Positions 50,199 through 57,732 of a stretch of DNA of 64,000 bases are shown piece by piece. The notes beneath the pieces are model-generated. The model searched no databases, was not told the origin of the DNA, and saw nothing but the letters and a program-made list of their open reading frames with translations. The DNA lies in the NCBI GenBank assembly GCA_009885805.1, contig VFJZ01000009.1:40748-104747 (forward strand). The letters are read 5' to 3'. The stretch is from Actinomycetota bacterium (GTDB lineage Bacteria > Actinomycetota > Thermoleophilia > Gaiellales > F1-60-MAGs149). Positions within the stretch are counted from its first letter, which is position 1. Every line of letters begins with the position of its first letter. The position numbers were made by a program, and so were the translations under genes.

Positions 50199-51410
50199 AT
50201 GCCAGACCACGCTGATCTGACCCGTCGCTACGCCGAACTGGTCGTCGCGATCGGCGTCAACGTCCAGGCCGGGCAGACGCTGCTCGTGAACGCGCACGTC
50301 GAGCAGGTGCCGTTCGCCCGCGCCCTGGCGGAGGCGGCGTATGCGCGTGGTGCCGCCTATGTCGACGTCTGGTACTGGGACGCGCACGTGAAGCGGTCCC
50401 GGCTCCGTCACGCGCCGGTCGAGTCGCTGTCGCAGACGCCGGCCTGGCTCGACGAGCGCGCCCGCGCCGTCGTCGACGGCGGCGGCTACATCCGCGTCGA
50501 CGGCGACCCCGACCCGACGGTGTTCGCGGACATCGATCCCGCGCGCAGTTCCCGTGACCCGATGCCCGTCAACCAGGTGATCCGCCAGGGCCAGCGCGAG
50601 GGGACGCTCTGCTGGACGATCTGCGCCTACCCGACCGAGGGCTGGGCGCGAGCCGTGCTCGGCGAGCCGGATCTCGACCGGCTCTGGAGTGCGGTGGCGA
50701 CCGCTGTCCGCCTCGACGAGGCCGATCCGGTTGCGGCCTGGCGGGCGCACATCGCTCGTCTGCAGGCGCGCGGCGCGGAGTTGTCGGCGCGCCGGTTCGA
50801 CGCGATCCGTTTCCGCGGCGGCGGCACCGACCTGACGGTCGGTCTGCTCGCCCGCTCGCGCTGGAAGGCCGGTGTCGAGACGACGCGCGGCGGCGTCGAG
50901 TGCGTCGTCAACATGCCGACCGAGGAGGTCTTCACCACGCCTGACCGGCGGCGGGTGGACGGCGTCGTGAAGGCGACCCGTCCGCTGCTGTGCGATGGCG
51001 TCCTCGTCGACGGTCTTGAGGTCGAGTTCCGCGACGGCCGGATCGTCCGCGTCGACGCCGACACGAACGCGGCGATGGTGCGGGGCCAGATCACCCGCGA
51101 CGAGGGCGCGAGCCAGCTCGGCGAGGTCGCGCTGGTCACCGGCGAGTCGGGCGTGTACCGCTCCGGCCTGCTCTTCAAGGACACGTTGTTCGACGAGAAC
51201 GCCACCTGCCACATCGCCTACGGCGGCGCCTATCCGGCCGCCTTCGAGGGCGGCCACGACCTCACGCCGGACAAGCGCTACGCGGCCGGGATGAACGTCT
51301 CCAGCCAGCACACAGACTTCATGATCGGCGGCCCCGACGTCGAGGTCGACGGGCTCGACGCGGCTGGCGGCGCGACGGCGATCGTGCGCGACAACGCCTG
51401 GGTGCTCTGA
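50199..51410 (+). CDS. M29-family (thermophilic) aminopeptidase
   Basis: A 403-residue metalloaminopeptidase of the AmpS/PepS type. The N-terminal domain ([51 protein letters not shown]) precedes the catalytic domain, where metal-binding Glu/His/Tyr/Asp occur in [58 protein letters not shown] and [20 protein letters not shown]. It is cytoplasmic and trims N-terminal residues from peptides. Its mRNA is predicted leaderless. Confidence 0.92.
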   Translation: MPDHADLTRRYAELVVAIGVNVQAGQTLLVNAHVEQVPFARALAEAAYARGAAYVDVWYWDAHVKRSRLRHAPVESLSQTPAWLDERARAVVDGGGYIRVDGDPDPTVFADIDPARSSRDPMPVNQVIRQGQREGTLCWTICAYPTEGWARAVLGEPDLDRLWSAVATAVRLDEADPVAAWRAHIARLQARGAELSARRFDAIRFRGGGTDLTVGLLARSRWKAGVETTRGGVECVVNMPTEEVFTTPDRRRVDGVVKATRPLLCDGVLVDGLEVEFRDGRIVRVDADTNAAMVRGQITRDEGASQLGEVALVTGESGVYRSGLLFKDTLFDENATCHIAYGGAYPAAFEGGHDLTPDKRYAAGMNVSSQHTDFMIGGPDVEVDGLDAAGGATAIVRDNAWVL

Positions 51411-51415
51411 ACGTT

Positions 51416-51428
51416 GGGGCCTGGCCCC
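51416..51428 (+). terminator. Short GC hairpin after the aminopeptidase gene
   Basis: GGGGC-CTG-GCCCC followed by TTTG, directly after the stop codon. A weak terminator candidate. Confidence 0.35.
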
Positions 51429-51439
51429 TTTGTTCCATA

Positions 51440-51453
51440 CGAACGTTTGTTCG
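51440..51453 (+). promoter_or_regulatory. SOS-box-like (LexA) palindrome upstream of mraZ
   Basis: CGAACGTTTGTTCG matches CGAAC-N4-GTTCG, the core LexA site of Actinomycetota and Firmicutes, within a perfect 8-bp-arm inverted repeat 51437-51456. It ends 16 bp before the mraZ -35. Confidence 0.6.
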
Positions 51454-51469
51454 TATCACGTTGACCTTC

Positions 51470-51498
51470 TTGCAAAGTGGGGAGTTGTGGGATAAAGT
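51470..51498 (+). promoter_or_regulatory. mraZ promoter
   Basis: TTGCAA at 51470-51475 and TAAAGT at 51493-51498 with a 17-bp spacer, start point near 51505. The -10 falls between the first and third MraZ boxes. Confidence 0.65.
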
Positions 51499-51502
51499 GG
51501 GG
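51478..51502 (+). promoter_or_regulatory. MraZ box: three TGGGN repeats with 5-nt spacers
   Basis: TGGGG (51478), TGGGA (51488) and TGGGG (51498) at exact 10-bp period, with a weaker TGGAC at 51508. This is the arrangement described for MraZ binding sites, so autoregulation by MraZ is expected. The boxes overlap the -10 and spacer. Confidence 0.78.
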
Positions 51503-51512
51503 CGTCGTGGAC

Positions 51513-51531
51513 CACGGAGCCAGGCTCCGTG
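51513..51531 (+). promoter_or_regulatory. Inverted repeat covering the mraZ SD and GTG start
   Basis: CACGGAGCC and GGCTCCGTG are perfect complements around one base. In RNA this gives an 8-bp stem with a 3-nt loop that hides both the GGAG SD and the GUG at 51529. As DNA it could be an operator. Confidence 0.55.
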
Positions 51532-51981
51532 CGCGACGACGCCATGCTCACCGGCCAGTACACCCTCCGACTCGACGACAAGAACCGGCTCACCGTGCCG
51601 GCCCGTCTGCGCGACCGGTTCGCGCCCGGGATCGTCGTCACGAAGGGACTCGACGGCTGCCTGACGGCGTTCACCACGGACGGCTGGGAGGCGTTCCGCG
51701 AGCTGAAGCTCGGCCGCCTCGACCCGTTCGAGCGTGAGGCGCGGATGCTGCGTCGCTTCTACTTCGGCGCCACGTTCGAGGGACACCTCGACGGTAGCGG
51801 CCGGGTGCCGCTGTCGTCACCGCTGCTCGCACACGCGGGCATCGAGCGAGACGTCGACCTGGTCGGCAACTACGAGTACCTGGAGATCTGGAACAGCAAC
51901 CGGTTCCAGGACATCGACCGTCAATCACATGGGAGTGCCGAGGATGCTGCCGAGCGTGTCGCGCGTGAATCCAAGGGCTGA
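51529..51981 (+). CDS. mraZ: MraZ transcriptional regulator / division-cluster protein
   Basis: A 150-residue AbrB-fold protein with two MraZ (SpoVT/AbrB-like) repeats: MLTGQYTLRLDDKNRLTVPARLRDRF and FEGHLDGSGRVPLSSPLLAHAGIERDVDLVGNYEYLEIWN, each with the DxxGR/DxxNR turn that contacts DNA. It represses its own promoter through the TGGGN repeats upstream. GTG 51529 has GGAG at SD distance; ATG 51544 is the family-like alternative (M-L-T-G). First gene of the division cluster; rsmH overlaps its end by 38 nt. Confidence 0.93.
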   Translation: MRDDAMLTGQYTLRLDDKNRLTVPARLRDRFAPGIVVTKGLDGCLTAFTTDGWEAFRELKLGRLDPFEREARMLRRFYFGATFEGHLDGSGRVPLSSPLLAHAGIERDVDLVGNYEYLEIWNSNRFQDIDRQSHGSAEDAAERVARESKG

Positions 51982-52933
51982 CAGCCCGCATGTGCCGGTC
52001 CTGCAGCGCGAGGTCGCGGCCTGGCTCGATCTCGAGCCGGGCATGACGGTCGTCGACTGCACCTTCGGTGCCGGTGGGCACGCCCGCCTGCTGGCGGACG
52101 CGATGGACGGTCGCGGTTGCTACATCGCGATCGATCGCGATCCCGGCGTCAAGCCGCACTACGTGGCCTTCGCCCACGAGCACCCCGACCTGCGGACGCG
52201 GTTCGTGCGCGGCAACTTCTCGCTGGTGTTGCGCAATCTCGCCGCGACGGGCGTCAGCGCGGATGCCGTGTTGCTCGATCTCGGCATCTCCTCGATGCAG
52301 ATCGACGAGGCCGACCGTGGCTTCTCGTACGCCACCGACGCGCCGCTCGACATGCGGATGGATCCGGGCGACGCACGGACCGCAGCGGATCTCGTCAACG
52401 AGTTGGACGAGCGCGCGCTCGCACGCATCTTCCACCGCTACGGCGAGGAGCGCTACGCCGGGCCGATCGCCCGCGCGATCGTGCGCCGCCGGGCGACGGA
52501 GCCGTTCCACCGCTCAGGCGACCTGGTCGACTCGATCCGCCGCGCGATCCCGACGCCGGCCCAGTTCGGTCAGGGCCATCCCGCGCGACGGGTGTTCCAG
52601 GCGTTGCGGATCGCCGTCAACGACGAGTTGCGCGCCGTCGAGGACGGCCTCGCCGAGGCGCTGCGCATCCTTCGGCCCGGCGGCCGACTGGCCGTGATCT
52701 CGTTCCACTCGCTCGAGGATCGGATCGCCAAGAACGGCATCCGCGACGCGGCCCATGGCTGCATCTGTCCGCCGGATCTGCCGGTCTGCGGCTGCGGCCG
52801 CTTCCCGCTCGTTCGCATTCTCACGCCCCGCGTCGTCCGGCCGGGCGAGATCGAGGTCGAGGAGAACCCGCGCGCGGCATCGGCGCGGCTGCGCGTCGCC
52901 GAGCGGACCGACGCCGAGGAGTCGGACGCGTGA
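51944..52933 (+). CDS. rsmH: 16S rRNA (cytosine-1402-N4)-methyltransferase
   Basis: A 329-residue SAM-dependent methyltransferase: HVPVLQREVAAWLDLEPGMTVVDCTFGAGGHARLLADA (motif I), LLDLGISSMQIDEADRGFSYATDAPLDMRMD, PARRVFQALRIAVNDEL and LAVISFHSLEDRIAKNGIRDAAHGCICPPDLPVCGCG. It methylates C1402 in the ribosomal P site. The start is uncertain: ATG 51944 has GGGAG 9 nt upstream, ATG 51929 and GTGs at 51956 and 51965 are in frame. Its stop overlaps ftsL by 4 nt. Confidence 0.93.
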   Translation: MLPSVSRVNPRADSPHVPVLQREVAAWLDLEPGMTVVDCTFGAGGHARLLADAMDGRGCYIAIDRDPGVKPHYVAFAHEHPDLRTRFVRGNFSLVLRNLAATGVSADAVLLDLGISSMQIDEADRGFSYATDAPLDMRMDPGDARTAADLVNELDERALARIFHRYGEERYAGPIARAIVRRRATEPFHRSGDLVDSIRRAIPTPAQFGQGHPARRVFQALRIAVNDELRAVEDGLAEALRILRPGGRLAVISFHSLEDRIAKNGIRDAAHGCICPPDLPVCGCGRFPLVRILTPRVVRPGEIEVEENPRAASARLRVAERTDAEESDA

Positions 52934-53307
52934 GTGCGGTTGCCGACGCGCGGCGACGTCGCCGACCGCCAGTCCGACCGCGGGTGCGCCCGACCCGGCC
53001 ACGGGTGCGCCCGGTCCGGTCGCGGGCCTCGGGGCGGGCGGCGTCGTACCAGTCCTACCTGGTCGTCGCGCTCGTCGGCGTCCTGCTCTGCGGGATCGTC
53101 ACGCTCCAGATCCGCGCCCTGCAGGCCAACATCGCGGCCGGGAAGAGCGACGTCGAGCGTCGTGAGGTGCTGGCCGAGTCGTCGAACCTGCGCGCGACGC
53201 TCGCGAAGGCGCACCCCCGCGCCGACGTCGAGGCGTTCGCGAAGCAACTCGGCATGGTGCGGCCCGGCGTCGACGCCTACGTGCCGATCAGGGTGAAGCC
53301 GGCGTGA
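52930..53307 (+). CDS. ftsL: FtsL-like bitopic division protein
   Basis: A 125-residue protein: a very basic, Arg/Pro-rich cytoplasmic tail (residues 1-40), one TM helix (SYLVVALVGVLLCGIVTLQIRAL, about 42-62) and an extracytoplasmic coiled-coil segment (QANIAAGKSDVERREVLAESSNLRATLAKAHPRADVEAFAKQLGMV). This is the size, topology and position (between rsmH and ftsI) of FtsL, which with FtsB activates septal peptidoglycan synthesis. Primary-sequence similarity is low, as usual for FtsL. Confidence 0.78.
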   Translation: MSAVADARRRRRPPVRPRVRPTRPRVRPVRSRASGRAASYQSYLVVALVGVLLCGIVTLQIRALQANIAAGKSDVERREVLAESSNLRATLAKAHPRADVEAFAKQLGMVRPGVDAYVPIRVKPA

Positions 53308-55058
53308 GCCGCTCGGCCGCGCCGTCGCGGCCTCGTCGGCCGCCGCCACGCGCTCTGGCGGCGCCGAACCCGGCCCGACGGATCCGGCTGCTGATGCTCG
53401 GCTGCCTCGGTCTGCTCGCGGTCGCGGCCGGCCGGGCCGTGTACCTGCAGGTGTTCTCGCACGACCGCTACCAGGCGCAGGCCGCGGCGGAGCACCGCTC
53501 CGAGGTGACGCTGCATGCCAGTCGCGGTGACATCGTCGATCGCGCCGGTCGACCGCTCGCCGTGTCGGAGCGAGCGACGACGGTCGGGGCGTATGTCCCG
53601 CTGGCCGATCCGGCGGCGGTCGCGAAGGCGATCGCGACGGCGCTGGATCTCGAGCCGGAGTCCGTGTACGCGCGACTCGCGGATCCGGACCTGAGCGGCC
53701 ACATCGACGTGGTGCGCCAGGCCGACGCCGACGCGGCCGACGCGCTGGAGCAGGACCTGACCGCGAAGGACATCGCCGGCGTGACGTTCCGCGACGAGGA
53801 ACGCCGCGTCTATCCGGCGGCGACGGCGACGGCGCTGACCGGCGTGGTCGATATCGAGGGCAAGGGCCTCGCCGGTCTCGAGCTGAGCTACGACGAGCGC
53901 CTGCGCGGTCGCGATGGGAGCGAGATCTTCGTCCAGTCCGCCGACGGTGACCTGACGCTGTCGCCGATCGAGGTCGACGCGCCGAAGCCGGGCGGGCGGC
54001 TGGAGACGACGATCGATCTCGAGCTCCAGGGCGCGATCGAGCGCCTCGCCGAGCGCGCCCGCACCGAGACGGGCGCCATCACGGTGACGATCGTCCAGGT
54101 CGATTCGCGCACCGGCGGCGTGTTGGCGATGGCCAGCGCGCCCGGTGCCGGTGAGAAGCGCTACGGCGACGCCACGGACGACGAGGTCAGGATCCGCGCG
54201 GTCACCGACCAGTACGAGCCGGGCTCGACGTTCAAGGTCGTGCCTGTGGCCGCGGCGCTCGACCTGCGGCGGATCTCGCCGCGCACGACGTTCGAGGTGC
54301 CGTCCTGCATCACGCTCTACGACCGGCGGATCTGCGACGCCGACCCGCACCCGACCTACACCCTGACGGTCGCAGACATCCTGCGCGTGTCATCGAACGT
54401 CGGGGCCGTGAAGATCGCCTACGAGAAGCTGTCCGGCACCGGGGAGGCGGACAAGGGGCAGTACTTCGCGCCGTATCTCGACCTGTTCGGGTTCGGGAAG
54501 CCGACCGGGATCGACCTGCCCGGTGAGGCCCCCGGCCAGGTGCCGCCGTACGACGAGTGGTCGGGCGCTACGATCGGCAACATCCCGTTCGGCCAGGGCA
54601 TCGCGACGTCGCCGATCCAACTGGCGGCGCTGTACGCGATGCTGGCGAACAACGGCGTCTGGAACCGGCCGCACCTGGTCAGCCGCATCGACGACACGCC
54701 GGTTGACATCGAGCGGCGACGGATGCTGCCGAAGCGGGTGACGCGCGATCTGACGCGGATGCTGGAGGACGTCGTGCGCGGCGGCACCGGCGCGGCGGCG
54801 GCGATTCCCGGCTACCGCGTCGCCGGCAAGACGTCGACCACGCAGAAGGTCGTCGACGGCGCCTACTCCGAGGAGGACTACATCGCCTTCTTCGCCGGCT
54901 ACGCGCCGAGCCGCGCACCGCGGGTCGTCACGCTCGTGATCGTGGACGACCCGGACGGCGACCGCTACCACGGCGGCGAGGTCGCGGCTCCCATCTTCGC
55001 GGAGGCGACCGCCAAGGCCCTGCAGGTGCTCGGCGTGCCGCGGCAGAAGGGTCTGTAA
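53304..55058 (+). CDS. ftsI: Septal penicillin-binding protein (class B transpeptidase)
   Basis: A 584-residue class B PBP. A basic N-terminus, a TM helix (LLMLGCLGLLAVAAGRAVYLQVF), the PBP dimerisation domain (EVTLHASRGDIVDRAGRPLAVS) and the transpeptidase domain are in order. Active-site motifs: S308-x-x-K311 (EPGSTFKVV), S363-S-N365 (RVSSNVGAVKIAYEK) and K509-T-S511 (VAGKTSTTQK) in place of the usual KTG. It crosslinks septal peptidoglycan. It is coupled to ftsL by a 4-nt overlap; no mur genes follow. Confidence 0.93.
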   Translation: MSRSAAPSRPRRPPPRALAAPNPARRIRLLMLGCLGLLAVAAGRAVYLQVFSHDRYQAQAAAEHRSEVTLHASRGDIVDRAGRPLAVSERATTVGAYVPLADPAAVAKAIATALDLEPESVYARLADPDLSGHIDVVRQADADAADALEQDLTAKDIAGVTFRDEERRVYPAATATALTGVVDIEGKGLAGLELSYDERLRGRDGSEIFVQSADGDLTLSPIEVDAPKPGGRLETTIDLELQGAIERLAERARTETGAITVTIVQVDSRTGGVLAMASAPGAGEKRYGDATDDEVRIRAVTDQYEPGSTFKVVPVAAALDLRRISPRTTFEVPSCITLYDRRICDADPHPTYTLTVADILRVSSNVGAVKIAYEKLSGTGEADKGQYFAPYLDLFGFGKPTGIDLPGEAPGQVPPYDEWSGATIGNIPFGQGIATSPIQLAALYAMLANNGVWNRPHLVSRIDDTPVDIERRRMLPKRVTRDLTRMLEDVVRGGTGAAAAIPGYRVAGKTSTTQKVVDGAYSEEDYIAFFAGYAPSRAPRVVTLVIVDDPDGDRYHGGEVAAPIFAEATAKALQVLGVPRQKGL

Positions 55059-55068
55059 GCCTTCCGGT

Positions 55069-55608
55069 ATGGAGCAGCGTCGCACGGGACTGGTCACCGA
55101 TGGCGGTTCGCCCGTCACGCTCGTGGGGACGCCGGTCGCCGTCGGGCAGCGCTCGCCCGACTTCGGCTGCACCTGGCAGGAGCCGGGGACGTGGAACATG
55201 CGCCTGCTCGGCCTGGAGCACGGCGCCGGACGGGTGCGGCTGTACAGCGTCGTGCCATCGGTCGACACGCCGGTCTGCGCGCTGCAGACGGTGCGGTTCG
55301 ACGCCGAGGTCGAAGCGTTCGGCGAGGCCGTGATGGCGTACACCGTCTCGGTCGACACGCCGTACGCGATGGGACGCTTCTGCCATCGGAAGGAGCTGTC
55401 ACGGCTCGTCAACCTGTCCGACTACCGGCCAGAGCGGTCGTTTGGCCGTGCCTACGGACTGCTCGTCGAGGAGTCCGGGGAACTCTGCCGCGCGATCGTC
55501 GTCGTCGACCGCGCCGGCATCGTCGCTCACGTCGAGGTGACGCCGGAGATCGCGGACGAGCCCGACTACGAGGCCGCGCTCGCGGCGCTGCGCGCCGCGG
55601 TGCGCTGA
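55069..55608 (+). CDS. tpx: Thiol peroxidase (atypical 2-Cys peroxiredoxin)
   Basis: A 179-residue Tpx: LVGTPVAVGQRSPDFGCTWQE, peroxidatic Cys in SVVPSVDTPVCALQTVRFDAE, resolving Cys in TPYAMGRFCHRKELSRLVNLSDYRPERSFGRAYGLLVEE. It reduces alkyl hydroperoxides and H2O2 with thioredoxin as donor (a thioredoxin gene is 11 kb upstream). It begins 10 nt after the ftsI stop, so it may be read through from the division operon. Confidence 0.92.
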   Translation: MEQRRTGLVTDGGSPVTLVGTPVAVGQRSPDFGCTWQEPGTWNMRLLGLEHGAGRVRLYSVVPSVDTPVCALQTVRFDAEVEAFGEAVMAYTVSVDTPYAMGRFCHRKELSRLVNLSDYRPERSFGRAYGLLVEESGELCRAIVVVDRAGIVAHVEVTPEIADEPDYEAALAALRAAVR

Positions 55609-55670
55609 CGCGGTTGAAGTCGCCGACAGAGCGTGCTAGCCTACACATTGTCAGACACTCCGAGGTCACG

Positions 55671-57089
55671 ATGCGACGGGTCCACCTGCTCTCTCTCTCT
55701 CTCTCCCTCTCGGTGGCGTTTGCCCTGAGTAGCGGGGCGGCGCTCGCGGAGGAGGCGCCGCCAAGCGGTGTCGAAGGCCAGGTCGGCCGTCCGGCCCGGG
55801 CCGATCCGGCGGCCGAGTACACCGCGGAGCGGTACGGCGTGACCGTGGCGGAAGCGACGCGCCGTGCGACGCTCGACCCGAACATCGATCGCCTCGCCGC
55901 CCTGATCGATCAGGAACTGGCCGCGGTCAGCGGCGGCATATTCATCGATCACTCGCAGGCCGCATTCGTACGGGTCGCCATCGCCGATGGTGCCACGCTC
56001 GACGACCTAGCGGCGGCGAACAAGCTGATCGGGACCGTCGGGTTGAGCGACGACGCCGCAGTCGTCCGGGTGCGCTATTCGTACCCGGAACTCGTCGCCG
56101 CCTACGCTCGCCTGGGAGGTGGCGGCGATGGTATCGAGCCGGCCAAGAATCCGGTCAAACTTGACAGCGTCGGCCCCACGGGCGTCGTGTCTGTCGGGAT
56201 CAACGTCCCGCAGAACGCCATCGATGTCGGAGTACTCAAGAACGGCAGCCTCTTCGCGGCGGCGGCGGAGATCGGGCTGAAGCTCGGCGACATCGTGAAG
56301 GTGAGGGAGACGGATCCGATCGTGACGTCGGCGTGCACGTCGCAGAATTTCTGCGATCCGCCGTTCCGCGGCGGCACGTACATATCGGTGGTAAAGATTG
56401 GGGGGGGAACCCGTGAGTGCACCGGCGGCTTCGTTGCCCTCGCGCCCCTGAGTTTGCGACGATACGTCGCAACCGTTGGCCATTGCCTCGCGAGTGTGGC
56501 GTCCACGACGCAGTTTTTCGGTCGGGTTGCGAACGGCGTCGTCGTCGCGCTCGGCCTGCCGCTCCTGAGCTTGTACGAGAACGGATGCGTCGTTTCGTCG
56601 CCGTCGTCGGCTTGCTCCCTTGGCGACATGGGTGCCGTCCGGGTCGTTGACTACCTGACCACCGGCTGGGATACCCGGGGCTGGGTGTTCAACACCAGCG
56701 TGGACAACAGCTACCCGATTCGCACGGTCCAGCTGTGGGGCCCCCACGTCGGCGACTCGGTCTGCGCGATGGGGATTTCGTCTGGACAGGCGTGCGGGAC
56801 GATTGGCGCCACCTCGGTCTGCTGGTCTAACCTTGAGGTGGGACTACCTCCCGCCACCCCGTATCGCAAGTATTGCGGGGTGCAGAGGGTCAATGGTCTT
56901 TGCCGGGTTGACGGCGATAGTGGTGGGCCAGCCTACCGCTTCAACGGCGGCTATGGCGTTGAACATGCTTCTGGAACCGATTCCACCGGCTGCTTTTCCC
57001 TCTATGAAGATCTGAACGACGTTGCCTCGACGATCGGGCTCGACTTCCTGCATTGCGATTCCGCAACAGACTTCGTGTGCCGGACGTGA
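55671..57089 (+). CDS. Secreted trypsin-like serine protease
   Basis: A 472-residue exported protein. Signal peptide RRVHLLSLSLSLSVAFALSSGAALA (cleavage near residue 26), a pro-region of about 200 residues as in alpha-lytic-type proteases, and a chymotrypsin-fold domain with His in RYVATVGHCLAS, Asp in SLGDMGAVRV and Ser in CRVDGDSGGPAYRF. Several Cys residues suggest disulfides. GAGG 6 nt before ATG 55671 is the SD. The signal peptide is encoded by a (CT)7 tract. The second half of the gene is clearly AT-richer at wobble positions than its neighbours. Confidence 0.87.
   Translation: MRRVHLLSLSLSLSVAFALSSGAALAEEAPPSGVEGQVGRPARADPAAEYTAERYGVTVAEATRRATLDPNIDRLAALIDQELAAVSGGIFIDHSQAAFVRVAIADGATLDDLAAANKLIGTVGLSDDAAVVRVRYSYPELVAAYARLGGGGDGIEPAKNPVKLDSVGPTGVVSVGINVPQNAIDVGVLKNGSLFAAAAEIGLKLGDIVKVRETDPIVTSACTSQNFCDPPFRGGTYISVVKIGGGTRECTGGFVALAPLSLRRYVATVGHCLASVASTTQFFGRVANGVVVALGLPLLSLYENGCVVSSPSSACSLGDMGAVRVVDYLTTGWDTRGWVFNTSVDNSYPIRTVQLWGPHVGDSVCAMGISSGQACGTIGATSVCWSNLEVGLPPATPYRKYCGVQRVNGLCRVDGDSGGPAYRFNGGYGVEHASGTDSTGCFSLYEDLNDVASTIGLDFLHCDSATDFVCRT
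55689..55702 (+). repeat. Dinucleotide repeat (CT)7 in the protease signal peptide
   Basis: Seven uninterrupted CT units followed by CCCTCT, coding for alternating Leu/Ser. A gain or loss of one unit would shift the frame. Confidence 0.8.
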
Positions 57090-57658
57090 GCTGTCGGCTG
57101 GTACGCTCGGTCGGTGCGGCTGCCGCCCTGCTCATTTTGGCTGGGTGCGGCATTTCCGCCGGGTCCGGCGCGGTCGCGGATGGTGGGGACGCCGTCGCCA
57201 CGTTCGCATCGCCGCAGGTTGCCGCGCCGCCGCCGGCGTCGTTGGCGTGTCCAATGCCCCCGGCAAAGTTCGGGGACTTTCCAGTCACGCGCGACGTCGG
57301 TCTACCGCTCGTCACAATTGACGCCGTAGCCGCCGTCGGCGTCCTCTGTCGCTATAGCCGTCCAGAGGGTACGTACGAGCTGGCGGCATCGGCTGCGCTC
57401 GACGCGGTCGCGGTGACCTCGGTTGCGGCCGCGCTACACCGCGTTCGGCCGGCGACGGTCGACGACATAATGCTGACGTGGCTCGAAGCGACGCACGATG
57501 TTGTCCTCGTGGCGGGTCCCTACGGCGAAAATCGTCTCGACGTCGAGTACGGCGGCGCGGTCACGATCTCGACAGTGGGCGCCGCGACGGTTGCCACGGA
57601 AGACGGCGGCGCCGACCTGAGGCGAGTGCTCGACGGTCTCCTCGCGCCAGGCTCGTAG
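57086..57658 (+). CDS. Putative lipoprotein of unknown function
   Basis: A 190-residue lipoprotein. The leader VSCRLVRSVGAAAALLILAGCG has a lipobox (LAGC) with the lipid Cys near residue 21, followed by an Ala/Pro-rich linker and a globular domain (LACPMPPAKFGDFPVTRDVGLPLVTIDAVAAVGVLCRYSRPEG). No family is recognised. GTG 57086 overlaps the protease stop by 4 nt, so the two are cotranslated and probably functionally linked. An ATG at 57053 in frame is inside the protease gene. Confidence 0.68.
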   Translation: MSCRLVRSVGAAAALLILAGCGISAGSGAVADGGDAVATFASPQVAAPPPASLACPMPPAKFGDFPVTRDVGLPLVTIDAVAAVGVLCRYSRPEGTYELAASAALDAVAVTSVAAALHRVRPATVDDIMLTWLEATHDVVLVAGPYGENRLDVEYGGAVTISTVGAATVATEDGGADLRRVLDGLLAPGS

Positions 57659-57718
57659 CGGCGCCCTTCCGGCACGCGGCGCCCGGCACGACCGGAGTCG
57701 CGGCACCGCGCCCGTTCG

Positions 57719-57724
57719 TAGACT
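57719..57724 (+). promoter_or_regulatory. -10 element of valS (leaderless)
   Basis: TAGACT; the predicted start point 57731 is two bases before ATG 57733. No T-box or long leader is present. Confidence 0.5.
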
Positions 57725-57732
57725 GCTGGCCG

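Noticed and set aside
46929..51311. A 1460-codon minus-strand frame across the protease, kinase and aminopeptidase genes
   Set aside because: Arg/Gly/Asp-rich antisense composition with no domain. All three plus-strand genes carry catalytic motifs.
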